Origin: Lentinus brumalis | Taxonomy: Eukaryota > Basidiomycota > Agaricomycetes > Polyporales > Polyporaceae | Assembly: GCA_001792895.1 (NCBI GenBank) | Contig: MARA01000039.1 | Location: forward strand, 310,001-374,000 | Length of the DNA: 64,000 nucleotides | Direction: 5' to 3' | Part shown: positions 44,674-55,665 of the stretch, one piece after another | Layout of the letters: the number at the start of each line of letters is the position of its first letter | How positions within the stretch are numbered: the stretch's first letter is position 1 | Made by a program: the position numbers and the translations under genes | The notes under the pieces: model-generated | Seen by the model: the letters and a program-made list of their open reading frames with translations, nothing else | The model's database searches: none | What the model was told of the DNA's origin: nothing

Positions 44674-45881
44674 ATGGTTTTGACTCGCTCGCAGCGCAAG
44701 GCCAACATGGCACAGGTACTTCACCCGTTCGTCGTCGCCGCCGCTTGAGTTGACGCCTCGAACGAACCTTGTCCTCTAGGCTGTCGCTGTTGCGCCACTT
44801 CGGGTGAGTCCTCTCTTTCTTTGACGCGACTCTCGAACAGCGCTGACGTCCGGTATGTATCCCGCAGGAGAACCGCAACATCTTCAGCGTGGACGCGTTG
44901 ATTGCCTTCGTCGAACTGGCCACGTTCCAGCCGGACTACGGCACGGCGGTGACCCACCTAGATGTCGAACTCACTGTCGCGGCCTTGCAGCGCGATTCAG
45001 TCGAAAGCTACCTGCGCATTTGCTTCGCCCTCGTCCCCAATCTCGAGGTCTTGGAGCTTCTCCTCTTCCCACCTCCCACGACTACCATGTTCAATCGCCT
45101 CACTTTGCCGTACATACAAATCTTCAAAGCCAATATCCCCCATCGTAGCCTGGCGCAGTTTTTTACCAACAATCCCAGCTTGCGCGCGGTGGATATCGCG
45201 TCTTGTGGACGCTCGTCTGCGTGTCCGCTTGGAAGCGTCGACATGAGTCACGTCACAGATATTCGTTGCCCCATCGAATGCTCCCGCGGCATCGTGCATG
45301 AGGGTACTGATAGGCTCCGTCTAGACATCACGAAGCCGTCGACTCTCCCTTCCAACCTCCTCGCCAACCGTCCTGTCTTGGATGTTTTGCACGTCCTCAC
45401 TATCGACTTCATACCCACCGACAATTCGATCTTGAAGAAGGTTGCCACTTTGGCCCCGCGGCTCTGCCATCTGCGACTCCTTGAGAAGACTAGATCTGCA
45501 GTACGTTACTCTCCTTCAATCTGGCGTCGTTATGTACGCTCACGACCTCGCCAGACTAAGCACGTTGCTCGGCCTTGGCGCAATACCGATGCATGGGCTC
45601 GCTCTCTACGCCATCTGGCCTATCTGCAAGAAATCGTGATCCGCACCGCTGGATCTTTGTCCACTGTGCCAGGGGATCGAAAGGCCGAGCGCGCCGTCTT
45701 TCGTGCTTGGGTTGGCTCAACCTCGTCCGCCCCTCATCCTACTATCTACACAGTCGCCGTCTGGCAGCGTGTCGACGACGACGACGGGGGTATAGTCAGC
45801 CAGTGGTCGAGGGAGAATGGCGAATGGAAAGGGATCTGGATGGATAATCCGCGAAAGAACCACTTGCCGCTTTTCAAATAG
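44674..45881 (+). CDS. F-box/LRR-like protein
   Basis: Exons 44674-44715, 44780-44803 and 44868-45881, all in frame, give about 350 residues. A 60-base GTACGT...AG segment at 45501-45560 may be a fourth intron and would also keep frame. The start MVLTRSQRKANMAQ leads to FSVDALIAFVELATFQPDYG and VTHLDVELTVAALQRDSVES. Regularly spaced leucine-rich stretches follow (LEVLELLLFP, NNPSLRAVDIASCG, LDVLHVLTIDFIPTDN, LCHLRLLEKTR). The pattern fits the very large agaricomycete family of F-box-like proteins with irregular leucine-rich repeats, whose members usually recruit targets for ubiquitination. A classical F-box is not obvious in the short N-terminus, so the role is inferred. Confidence 0.6.
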
Positions 45882-46272
45882 AGTTCACCTTCGCAGTAGA
45901 GTTCGCCTTCAATGTACAAATGCATCTTCCCTCCCGTACGAGCTGCCTATCGTGCGCGAACAATTCCTGAGCCTGCGGAGGCATACGATACATAACCATC
46001 ATCCCGAGCGTGACGTCACAATAGTACAAAGGGCCTTGCTACGTCTACGCTCGGAGTCGTGCTCCGAGTGGTCGCGCGCACTACTGTCCTCCCACTCTAC
46101 CATCAATTATCCTCCATACGCATACTGCACGTCTCATCCCTGCCCCTTCGATGTTGGACCTTACCCCGCGCCCCAAGGCGATCCTGCCTCGCAATCTCCT
46201 CAGGCTACGGCGCCCGAAGCGCACGGCGCCGGCGCCACCGCGCCGCTCGCTGACCATCCTATTTCCGGAAGT
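45882..46272. other. Intergenic or 5' exon region
   Basis: An open frame runs through here into the next gene and contains a Pro-rich stretch (PFDVGPYPAPQGDPASQSPQ). It may belong to that gene through an upstream exon. Confidence 0.35.
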
Positions 46273-47683
46273 ATGGAGGTCCGGTCCCAGCTCTTGATCC
46301 CAAGGACGACCGACCTACTGGAGGACCTCCGCTCGGATGTCTCGTCTATCGGGGAAGAGTCTGATGACTCTGATACATCACACGGCGACAACACCCTCGT
46401 ACGTGGTCAACTTGACCTGGAGGCGTCGAATGACTCCGCCGACGATCCTCATGGGTTCATTCCAATGTTGACACAGCTGTCATCCCTCAAGATAGATGAG
46501 CAGATTTCTTGTACTCCCGTTGAGCAGGCAGATGGCGGCGGCTCCGAAGGAGTTTGTGCGATCACGGGCGAGCTCAACTCGGAACCAGAGCTTCCTGTCG
46601 GCTTTCTCAAGTCGATACGAGGCGTTCAGAAATCTCAAGTACGTCACATATGCCATTTCGCGCTCATCTTACTGAATCATATATAGAGGCAGCTGGCGCA
46701 AAGAACCGCCGAGCTTGAGACCGAGCTGGCCTCGATCGGTGCCCGTCTCACCACATCCATGAGCAATTCAGCTGCGCTACTGCTGAAAACTCAGGGTATG
46801 TACTTCATGCTACTTGATGCCAGGCTCTCGTTGACAAGGCTACTACAGCGAAGGTCTCTCATGAGCGGCGGACAATGGAGAAGACGCACATGGTCGCCGC
46901 AGATGCGATTCAATCGCTCCAACAGAAGCTAGCCAATGCACATCGCGACATCGCTACGCTGCAGGCACAACACCTCGCCAACAAAGGCCTGATGGAACAC
47001 ATGGCGAACGACGTTGCCGAGGTGTTATCGGTTCAAGAAGACATGGGCTGTCGTCTGGTAATATTGGAAGAATCTGAGCAGAAGATCAGAGACACTGCTG
47101 AGAAGACCCAGGAGCTCGTGTCCGATCTGCACGCCAGCCTACAGGGCCGGAATACAGAGTACACTACTACGACCACGCTGGCCGAGGAGCTCGCACTCGG
47201 TGACACTGGCCTGTTCACGGGTGTTCATACCGACCTTGTGAGGAAGGTGACTTCGTGGGTGAGGGGTTTTCAGCCTTGCCCCCTGACGAGCATACTCACC
47301 CCGCCAAATCACTATAGCACAACCAACTGCAGGTCGTCCTGTGCGCTTCGGTCAAGGATGGTGCATGCTCTGCGTCTGTAAGTGTGCTTCAAGTCCTCCA
47401 GCCTCCGCGTCGAGAGGATGCCGCTCACAAGCGCTACTTTTGCCAGATGTACATCGCTGGCCTGTGGGCTTGTGTTCGTATGTTCGTCGTCGGCCTCTGG
47501 GCTCGCCAGGCCGGGAAGCTCGAAGTTTTCGTTGGTTGTGGGGCCCTCAAGCTCAAGGCTGGGCGCTACGAAGTCGTCATTGGCCTCGGGATCAGTTCGG
47601 TTCTCGTCGGTATCATGTGGTGGTTGTTTGATCGGCCAAGCGAGGCTCCGGTCAGCGACCATCCCATGTGGGACATGCTGTGA
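46273..47683 (+). CDS. Coiled-coil protein with C-terminal membrane anchor
   Basis: The start ATG at 46273 is a choice; an upstream exon is possible. Exons run to 46638, from 46687 to about 46796, from about 46850 to 47236, then two short ones, ending at 47683. The N-terminal part is acidic and Ser-rich (SSIGEESDDSDTSHGDN). Two coiled-coil stretches follow (LAQRTAELETELASIGARL; AIQSLQQKLANAHRDIATLQ and further to TAEKTQELVSDLHASLQ). The last exon has hydrophobic segments MYIAGLWACVRMFVVGLWA and YEVVIGLGISSVLVGIMWWL, with a short tail ending at the stop. It lies 180 bases upstream of the tnp2 gene. Family not recognised. Confidence 0.6.
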
Positions 47684-47859
47684 AAGTAAGCCTTGTAATA
47701 CTATGTGGGCATCACTACGGAGCTTTGCCATCAATCGTTGTACAGTAAATATCTTCGGATGGTCTTATATCAAATCTATCCCAGGGCGCGTATCCTGCAC
47801 CTTTAGTCCCACCCCCCTCTCCTCCGCAGGTCTGCGCATGCCACGGATAGGTGGGCTCG

Positions 47860-50800
47860 ATGCCTATCTGCACTTGTACTCTCTGCATCCGCGACTACAC
47901 CTACGAAGGCGAAGATGGCAGCGTTCGCCCGGGTCGGGACAATATCTCTCGCACGGAATTCACCAATCATCGTCGCGCCGAAGCTCAGCGTAAACTCCGT
48001 ATAGCTGAGGCCTCCCGAACCGAAAGAGAGGTGGAAGAGGCTCACTCTAGTGATGGTGGGCCCAAGGAAGCACTGTCAGACGAAGTAAATCCAGGATTGT
48101 CTGCAAGCGGTCAAGTGAGTACCCCAGTGGTTCCGTGTTGTCCTCGCCCGTCTCACGGAACGTAGCCTACAGCACCGGTGGACGACGTCATTGAACCAGT
48201 GCACCATCTATCCTTAGAGATATGTGTTCACCTGTCTCTCATCTCCCCTTGTGTTCAATCTAGGGCACCCTGCATCTATTAGGATACAGCTCAGGAGCGC
48301 ATCAAATACCTCGGTCAATTGGAGTCAGCCATCCACCATCGCTCCAAAGTTGTGTCGGTCTCTACTCGACTGGTTTTCGCTTCTCCGCCGACCTCACTGT
48401 CCGACAAACCGACTGATCTCGCGGACGTGCGGGAAAACAAGGCGTTCCTGGATCTGCGGGCCTGGTTGGTTGATACGGACGACGAGATCCGGAGAATTCT
48501 GCAGCCCTTAGGTCACACCGCCGCCGACGGTCACCGTAGCAAGCTTCTGCGCAGGATCGAGTTCGAACAGGTTCGCCTTCGTCAAATCCATGCCTGGTCG
48601 TGGGACCATGCAAAGGTTATGGCACGAGTTCCGGGATACTACGTACTGCCAAACAAGAAGGATCCCGTGTTTGTACCTCCTCGTGAGTCGTGACACCAAG
48701 AAGTGCGCTGCAAGTACTGATCTTCCGCTCAGCGCCATTGGTCGAAAAGCCTGACGACATGAAGTTCCACATTTTCCTCGCTCTCTTCATGGTCACCGTC
48801 CTCCATGCGGTTGCTGCTGTGTCCCGACCCGTAGTCGCTCACGTCCTCACGGGGCTGAAGGTCCTCATCCTCAGCGTGATTGTACTGGAGCGGCCTATCA
48901 CCACAGCCGACCAAAAGGCTCTGTCGCAGATTCTTCCTCCTGACATCCGCACTGTCATGAAACGCCTCAATCTCGTCCCCGACATTGTAACCTACGGTTG
49001 TTGTCGAAAATGCTTCGCTATCTATCCATTCGACAAGGCTCATCCAAACGATCCGCTTCCCCGGCATTGCACTCACAAAGAAACGGAGGGTTCGGATCCT
49101 TGCGGCGAACCTCTCGTTTTCGAGAAGGTCGTCTCTCCTGTTCGACGGAAGACCGCAAGCCTATCTCGGTGGCTCCCCATCCGGACGTACCCATTCCGGA
49201 GCTTGAAGACGTGGATCGCTGAGCTCCTGCAGCGCACCGGAGTGGAGGAGATGGTCACCGACTCTTGGGCATCTGATGAGTCCTCTGAGTCGTGGTCGGA
49301 CGTCATGCACGCTCCTGGAATTCGCGAGTTCCTTGGACCGGATGGCAAGACACGATTCTCTGTCCGGGTAGGGGACGACCTCCATCTTGTCTTCAGCATG
49401 TTCGTGGACTGGTTCAATCCCTACGGAAACAAGCAAGCGGGCAAGTCTCACTCCATAGGGGCCATCTATCTTTGTTGTCTCAACCTCCCTCCCCACATTC
49501 GGTTTCGTCCCGAGAACATCTACCTCGCAGGCATCATTCCGGGGCCAGGGGAGCCCGAGCTCCATCAGATCAATCACATTCTCCGCCCGCTCGTTGACCA
49601 ATTGCTCGAGCTGTGGGTCCCAGGCATCATCGTGCCCACCGCTGCCAAGACTAGTGGGCGTCGCGTTCGCGCTGCAGTCATACCGTTGGTCTGCGATCTT
49701 CCCGCCTTGAGGAAGACAGGAGGATTCGCTCACTACAAGACGGAGCGGTTCTTCTGCTCCTTCTGTCCGCTGAGGCTGTCAAACATCAATAACGTCGACC
49801 GCTCATCATGGGGCTCCGGGAGGTCTTGGGCAGAGCATCTCAAGCACGCGAGAGCTTGGCGTGATTCGAAGACGGAGAAGGAGAGGGACCGTGTATTCAC
49901 TGATCACGGGCTCCGTTGGTCTGAGCTGCTACGACTGCCGTACTGGGACCCCACGAGGTACGCTCTCGTCGACGCCATGCACAACTTATTCCTCGGAGAA
50001 CTCCGGCACCATTGCATGAAGATCTTCGGCTTGAAGGGCGCCGAGGGAAGGTCCCCTTCTCGTCAAGCAGTACACTCACCTACTGAGCAGCAGAAGTCGC
50101 TGGACCGCATCTACGACAGGTTGTTGGCGCGGGACACGGTAGGCATTACAGATGTCAGGAAGGACTACCTCCAGACAGTCGCGAGGTTCAACAGCATCCT
50201 GGTCCCTGCCGACAAGCAAACAAAGCTCGGCTATGCCCAAACATTCGTTCAATGGGTGAGCGCGCATATTCTTCGTCAATTTGACCCGCTTACCCTCTCC
50301 TGCTACTTGCAGGTCGATGTCATCCCGAAGGGATTGCTGCCTTCCGGATACCGCCCCCTCTACCTATGGCGACGAACCAATTCTGTCTCCTGGACGAAAT
50401 CCCGAAGATCCCTCCTTCTCACGAGATCTTCACTAGCAGCGTCTTGGCGAAGCTACGCAAGGATATGCGCAATACCGTTCTACCTTCCTGGATGGAGAAG
50501 CCTCCCACTGATATTGGAACCGCTTCTCATGGGAAGCTCAAGGCGGATCATTGGCGGACGCTCTGTACAGTTTCCATGGTCATCACGTTAGTCCCGCTAT
50601 GGGGCACCACTTCTGCGTCGAAGAGCGAGCGCCAGGCTCTCGACAACTTCATGCATCTTGTCGCTGCTGTGGATCTTGCTACTCGCCGCTCCATGAATGT
50701 CGGGCGCGCAACTGCATTCGATAACCACATGGAGCAATACGTTCGCGGCCTCCGAGACCTCTACGATGCTCAGCTCGTTCCGAACCATCACCTCTCCCTT

Positions 50801-51295
50801 CACCTGATCGATTGCCTCCTTCTCTTTGGCCCAACGCATGGTTGGTGGGCCTTTCCGTTCGAGCGGTACAATGGCCTCTTGCAACGCATCAAGACTAACA
50901 GCAAGGGTTGTACGTGGTTTCCCCGTAGCGTAACTTGACCTCGACTCACTCTATCGCAGCCGAGATCCCTGCCACGCTTATGCGTTACTTCTACCTGAAC
51001 GCGAAGTTGAGATGGCTCATCGAGGCTGTCAAATGGCCCAACATCCCTTTCGTCAGTGATCTGGTACGATCCTTCGGTAGCGCCTTTTTAGGAAGTCGGA
51101 AGGGGACAGTTTCTGCGCAGATTTTCGACTCGCTCGACGATGACGACCCTTCTAACCCAGAGGTATCAGATATAATTATTATCATTTCACATCGACTAAT
51201 GAAATCGGTTTATTATCATCGTGGGCACGTAATTAACCACATGAGGCATGCGGTCCACGACCAGACACGCCTGAGTGCGATTATTTCGCATTACG
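47860..51295 (+). pseudogene. tnp2: CACTA transposase of the tnp2 type, 5' and middle part
   Basis: DDE-type transposase of the CACTA/EnSpm superfamily. Starts MPICTCTLCIRDYTYEGEDG, with a small zinc-binding-like N-terminus. Later exons give GYYVLPNKKDPVFVPP, CCRKCFAIYPFDKAHPND and the core block at 49300-49640: FSMFVDWFNPYGNKQAGKSH, IGAIYLCCLNLPPHIRFRPE, NIYLAGIIPGPGEPELHQIN. Then FFCSFCPLR, YALVDAMHNLFLGELRHHC, and after a shift near 50360 MATNQFCLLDEIPKIPPSHE, SHGKLKADHWRTLCTVSM, VPNHHLSLHLIDC and GPTHGWWAFPFERYNGLLQR. An intron at 50910-50959 leads to EIPATLMRYFYLNAKLRWL. The gene is cut at 51295 by the inverted insertion. The frame shift near 50360 and the insertion make it inactive. Confidence 0.93.
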
Positions 51296-53024
51296 ATTGA
51301 TGAGGAACGAAGAGAATCGTCTTTTAGGTACGACGATTCCTGCCAGCGAAGGTAACAACAACTGATGTCCGTGGGAAAGTTGTTGTAACTCCGATAGTCA
51401 GTAGTAAGTGATTACATAAGCGCATGTAAGAACCAGGTAAGAAACTTTCTTATGTCCTGGAACCCCAGATCGAGGTTAGGAGTGCACAGCTTTAGGGTTG
51501 GCAGACGCTCATGCAGCTCTGTAGCGCAAGTCCAGCATGGTCCTGCTCATCCAACAACTCTGAATGTTGCTTCATTCTTGTAGTAGATATAAAATGCAAT
51601 ATAGACTTTGAAGATGCTGTAAGGCAGACTTGTAGTTGAACTATGCTGCACTATACTCTCTGTCTCTCTATCTACCCAGTACACATGATTATGCTGCAGC
51701 TTAGTGATGTGCTGAGCCCGGCTGGAAGCTGGGTGGTAGGCTCTCAAGCTGGTCATCTTTAAGCTGAGCTGGGTTGCTATGTCTATCATTCAGAGATGCT
51801 TCTTCAGTACTGCGTCTGATGCCTATGACCACCAGGGTCTTAGTTATTATGGTTTATGACAGACTCAGCCCAGAGTGCAACAATCTTTCATATGGGTCCA
51901 ATTGTGAATGCCATTCAACTGCTTCCAAGATAGTTCTTATGGTATAGATGGGGTCAAGGTCAAGGATGAATAGGTATCTAAAAGCAGTTGCAGTTTGAGG
52001 AGCTTAGGCAGCAAACACACACACTGCCTGAGGGTGGTCTCTTGGGAGGTCCATCAGAGACAAGCAGAGATAACCTGAGAAGAGCTTGAGTAGTCTCAGA
52101 AGGGGTGTCCAAGGCATGATGGACGTCCAGGGCTGTTGGAGGAGTACATCAGAATAACTTGTATGGCTGTGTGTCGGCATGTAGGATTATCCCAAGCACT
52201 AAAGCAAATAGAGGTCATCTCTGATAGTCTCGTAGGTGGGAACAGAGGCAGCCACTCAGATTGCCACCAGTACTGCCAGTGCCAGGGTGGTCGCTGATGA
52301 TTGCACCTGTTCAATGTTGGCTCTGCGCCATCCTGCCACCGTCATCTGCATTGCTGGCGGCAGGCTCTCTGGTCAGGCTTTCTGAGGTACATAAATTGCA
52401 TGGATCCATGCTTCTCTGGCACTCTGTGTCTCCGGTGACACTGCAACAACCATGACTTGCGCTTACTCTCTGGCTGGTACTATAACGCTAACTCAGCCCA
52501 CACTTCATTGTATCTCAGCAGCCTACTGGTCTAATCCTGGGTCATGCTCTTTGTCCTGTTGCCTGCTGCACGCGCTGAGGGGCGCATCATGGTCTAGCTC
52601 TTGGCTTAGTTATGTATTGAAGGGGTTGGCTTGCCAGCCCACTTTGCAAGGTGTCTGCAATGTGCATACAGCTTGAATCCAGGTGCCCACTTGTTGGCTT
52701 TGTGTAACTTGTAATATTCTCCCCGCTGGAGTCGCCGCAATGAGGCATACATCTGTAGTCCACTCTGTATTGAACATGGTCTATATAATTGCAATGACAG
52801 CTCGGGTGCTTCCTACCATGATATGCATGAACAGAGAGTGTCACCCGACCATAGTGCTAAGTATTCGGAATCAAGCTTCTGCTGGCTCGGGGGCCCTTTG
52901 AGAATGTCTCGACTCTCCCTTCACCGCGTATTTATTGCTAGCTGTATTGAGTTTGTCTCTGCCCCAGGGCCCGAGATGACCAGAGATAATCTCGCAAGTC
53001 TTGTGGCCCCCTGACAAGACCCTT

Positions 53025-53040
53025 GGGACCCTAACCCTAA
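53025..53040 (+). repeat. Short telomere-like tract CCCTAACCCTAAC
   Basis: Two and a bit units of CCCTAA, the complement of the TTAGGG telomere repeat used by most basidiomycetes, stand exactly where block C of this copy breaks off (after CTTGGGA). Two units can occur by chance, but the position at a breakpoint is notable. Confidence 0.6.
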
Positions 53041-53346
53041 CACAGTCCAGTGCACCTCACGCGTGGATTCGTGCGGGCTCCCGAGGCTTGTCACAAGGTC
53101 CTAATAACGTATAAAGAGGCATTGGAAGCTGGAAGGAGAAGACAAAGACGACCGAGATGACATGGGAGGAAGGGAGGTCCGTGCGCGGGCTGTGGTGGTC
53201 GCTTTGGCCTGGCGTGAGCATGCAGCGCTCTCCAAGCGGACTTTGAAGCGTCTCGAGTTTCTATATAGCCTCCCCCAACATCAACTCTCTCCCATTTCCC
53301 CCCACTTTCTCTCCCCTCCGCACACCCCCGCACACGCCTCAGCACA

Positions 53347-53422
53347 ATGTCGGACGAAGAAGGTGGCAAGAAGTCTGGCTACCGCCTCGAATATGCCAAG
53401 AGCGCGCGCTCCAAGTGTACAG
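53347..53422 (+). pseudogene. First exon of a PARP-type zinc-finger gene, captured fragment
   Basis: ATG at 53347 is preceded by a pyrimidine-rich stretch and TATATAG, a fungal promoter-like context. It reads MSDEEGGKKSG then YRLEYAKSARSKCTG, the characteristic opening of a zf-PARP domain including its first cysteine, and runs into a GTGAGC donor at 53423. The rest of the gene is absent: 34 bases later the hairpin element begins. zf-PARP domains bind DNA nicks. This looks like the promoter and first exon of a host gene carried into the mobile DNA. Confidence 0.7.
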
Positions 53423-53456
53423 GTGAGCCAACATTCCTCCCGCTCATCAATGCCAG

Positions 53457-53599
53457 ATGATGCCATGCCCATGCTTACAAATCACGGGCGGCAAAAACAT
53501 GGCGGAAAAGTGTTGTCGTGATTGTTATTATGACGTACGACGACACTTTTCCGCCATGTTTTTGCTGCCCATGATTTGTAAGCATGGGCTTGGCATCAT
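53457..53599. repeat. 143-bp hairpin element, second copy
   Basis: Same length and ends as 29418-29560, with the centre reading TGATTGTTATTATGACG. Followed at 53600-53625 by the partial end repeat (AATTTGTAAGCAAGGCTTGG), as in the left copy but inverted. Confidence 0.88.
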
Positions 53600-53674
53600 A
53601 ATTTGTAAGCAAGGCTTGGCATCATTCCAATTACAAGTCATTCAAACTGCAATAGAGTGCCCTATTAACGCAGT

Positions 53675-55137
53675 CACTGCGTTGTTGCTGAAATAGACCG
53701 GGTTCGGAGGAGCTGAGGATACGGGGAGTCGCGCAGGTCGCACGCAAAGTTGTGTAAGTCGGACCGCGGCCGGTGTCAGATCGTGAAGATCGTGCAGAGA
53801 TGTGTGCAACTTGAGCCCTCATGGGCTGTGAGACTGAAAGTATCTTCAGTAGTACCTAGAACATTCTGTGAGTAGCGCAGCTCGAACAGAATGGTAGCGA
53901 CTTGAGGTCTGACGGGCGGTTAGCCCACGCACGACGGAAGATAGACGCGGTGGCACTGCGGGCGACCAAGAATATGCCGCGCATCCGACCTTCGTTTACT
54001 TCCTCTCGCCATGGTCGCCCTCGATATGTTCGATCTAGCTTTGCTTCATAAAATGCATGTCTTGGGCTTTCTTGCTTTCTTGTTCTGCAGCTCTTCTCTC
54101 ATCCTACTCAGCAATGCCTCGCTCCACGTCTGCTCTTAAGCACTCTGGTCGCAAGACAACGTCCACCACTTGGCACCCATCGCACCTCCTCGTCCAAAAG
54201 ACCTCGAGACGAAGAACTTCCACCTACCGCGGGGACCCTGGACTCCAGCCGAACTCGTACCTCAATGTGGAGTCGAGGAAGGACTCGGTAGGGGCTGGGA
54301 GAGGATGCCCAGGACATTCGTCCGAATGTCGAGCTGAAGATCTCGGTCGACGTGACTACAGTGCGTCGCTTTTTCTCTCTCTCCCGGAGCACGATGATGA
54401 CTTCTTACAGGTCGAGGAAGAGGAGAATTCCTGGTTTCAGGAACCTCTGATGTACCACTTCAAGCTCACGGTCGCGCCAGTCCTGTTCATTAGGCCCGTG
54501 ACCGTGGAGCTCGACAGTTGGACCGGCGACAATGTAGAGGCTCCTGGCGCGCCACTTTGGCTGCGCAGTATGATGCAGTCGGAGAACGGTGTTGTGCGAG
54601 AGCGCAAGTTCGTTCGTTTCTACCTGTGGGTGTATGGTTTTGTGGTCGCATTGCTGGGGACACTGGATCATGTCATTCCCCACTAATGTCTTACGCATTT
54701 CTCTACCTATACGTGTACTCCAGTTGCATGATTGTACAAGTACTTATATCGAGCGAGTAGAGCGAGAATCGAGAGTGTGATGGCCAGCAGGATTGTGGCT
54801 AAATCTGGAAATAGATCTTGTTTACGATTGGTCAAGGCTGAATCGCACAGCCTGTTCGAGAACACATCGCACAGAGTTTCTCGAAGTCTCGGTCTATAGT
54901 CGGCCTACGATCTACAGGTGGTCACCAAGATCTCCCGCACCACCTACCTGGCATCGAGCGTGGTCGAACACCCCGGGAGACTCACCGTCGAACGAGTCGT
55001 TCAGCCGCAAGGAAACGTGACGCAAGTACGTGGTCGATGCGGTATCCGATCTTGGATCGCAAGGTATGTATGATCTTCGCATTTTGAACGTCGAACAGGC
55101 TATTTCCTAACAATCATATTCTGCCATTTACGCAGTG
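53675..55137. mobile_element. Non-autonomous CACTA element, 1,463 bp, AGT duplication
   Basis: Starts CACTGCGTTGTTGCTG and ends CATTTACGCAGTG, so the ends are CACTGCGT inverted. AGT flanks it at 53672-53674 and 55138-55140. The left copy at 29330-29350 has the empty site with one AGT (complement ACT in GAACTGCG). CACTA/CACTG ends with a 3-bp duplication define the CACTA superfamily. It has no transposase, so a tnp2 protein from elsewhere would have moved it. It carries a gene-like cargo (54108-54686). Confidence 0.9.
54108..54686 (+). CDS. Cargo gene-like sequence in the CACTA element
   Basis: Preceded by a pyrimidine-rich stretch. The open frame from 54108 starts MPRSTSALKHSGRKTTST. A possible intron at about 54357-54410 (GTGCGTCG to TTACAG) joins NVELKISVDVTT to VEEEENSWFQEPLMYHFKLT, followed by VAPVLFIRPVTVELDSW and a hydrophobic end, FYLWVYGFVVALLGTLDHVI. 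The two best-looking parts are in different frames before splicing and one stop remains, so the cargo may be a decayed host gene fragment. Family not recognised. Confidence 0.35.
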   Translation, partial: SAMPRSTSALKHSGRKTTSTTWHPSHLLVQKTSRRRTSTYRGDPGLQPNSYLNVESRKDSVGAGRGCPGHSSECRAEDLGRRDYSASLFLSLPEHDDDFLQVEEEENSWFQEPLMYHFKLTVAPVLFIRPVTVELDSWTGDNVEAPGAPLWLRSMMQSENGVVRERKFVRFYLWVYGFVVALLGTLDHVIPH

Positions 55138-55665
55138 AGTTCTATGCCAAGTAAGCTTTATAAGTGATGTGCAAATGTTGTAAGCAGGGACTCTATCCGT
55201 CCTCTGAGTAATTGAGGTTGTTTATGTAAAGATAAGTACATGTTAATGGGATGGATCGCATCTATGTCTTCTAGATGTAAGTACCAATGGACGGTACCAA
55301 TAAGAACTGTTCGTATCACATCTCTCTCAATACGTATCCAATCCGGATGAATGTTATACCATTTGAAAGCTACAGAGAAGCTCTACAACATGGGCTGTGT
55401 TTGCAGCCATGTCAATTGATGTTTGTTTATGTGTTTATGGCATAAAGATATGGATCATTGGCACCAATTGCCCTCTACCAGTGAATTCTTATACCAGGGC
55501 TCCTATAATACCTGTATCTCTATGCAGGTGTTATAATAATTATACACTGTGATACTTACACTATTCATGAACAGCAGAGAAAGTTGCATGCTAGGTTGTA
55601 ACTAACATATCATCTATAATTGAGTACAGAGATTCCCCATAACATACAAAGACTCCCAATTCCTC

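Larger units (their letters stand above)
51302..55665. mobile_element. Inverted, altered copy of the SUN-gene insertion, inside tnp2
   Basis: Opens GAGGAACGAAGAG at 51302 and closes CCAATTCCTC at 55665, the same ends as the copy in the SUN gene but inverted. The order is block C (to 53024), a 432-bp foreign piece with a PARP-type zinc-finger exon (53025-53456), the 143-bp hairpin element, a 1.46-kb CACTA element, then the block shared with the LINE-bearing part of the left copy but without the LINE. Outside the ends, 51290-51301 and 55666-55705 still match the SUN gene. No duplication of tnp2 sequence around the whole is evident. Confidence 0.85.

Noticed and set aside
47713..47717. CACTA at the expected distance upstream of the tnp2 start
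   Set aside because: No matching TAGTG end with a related inverted sequence was found downstream of 57111 or 60472, and a 5-base match is common by chance.
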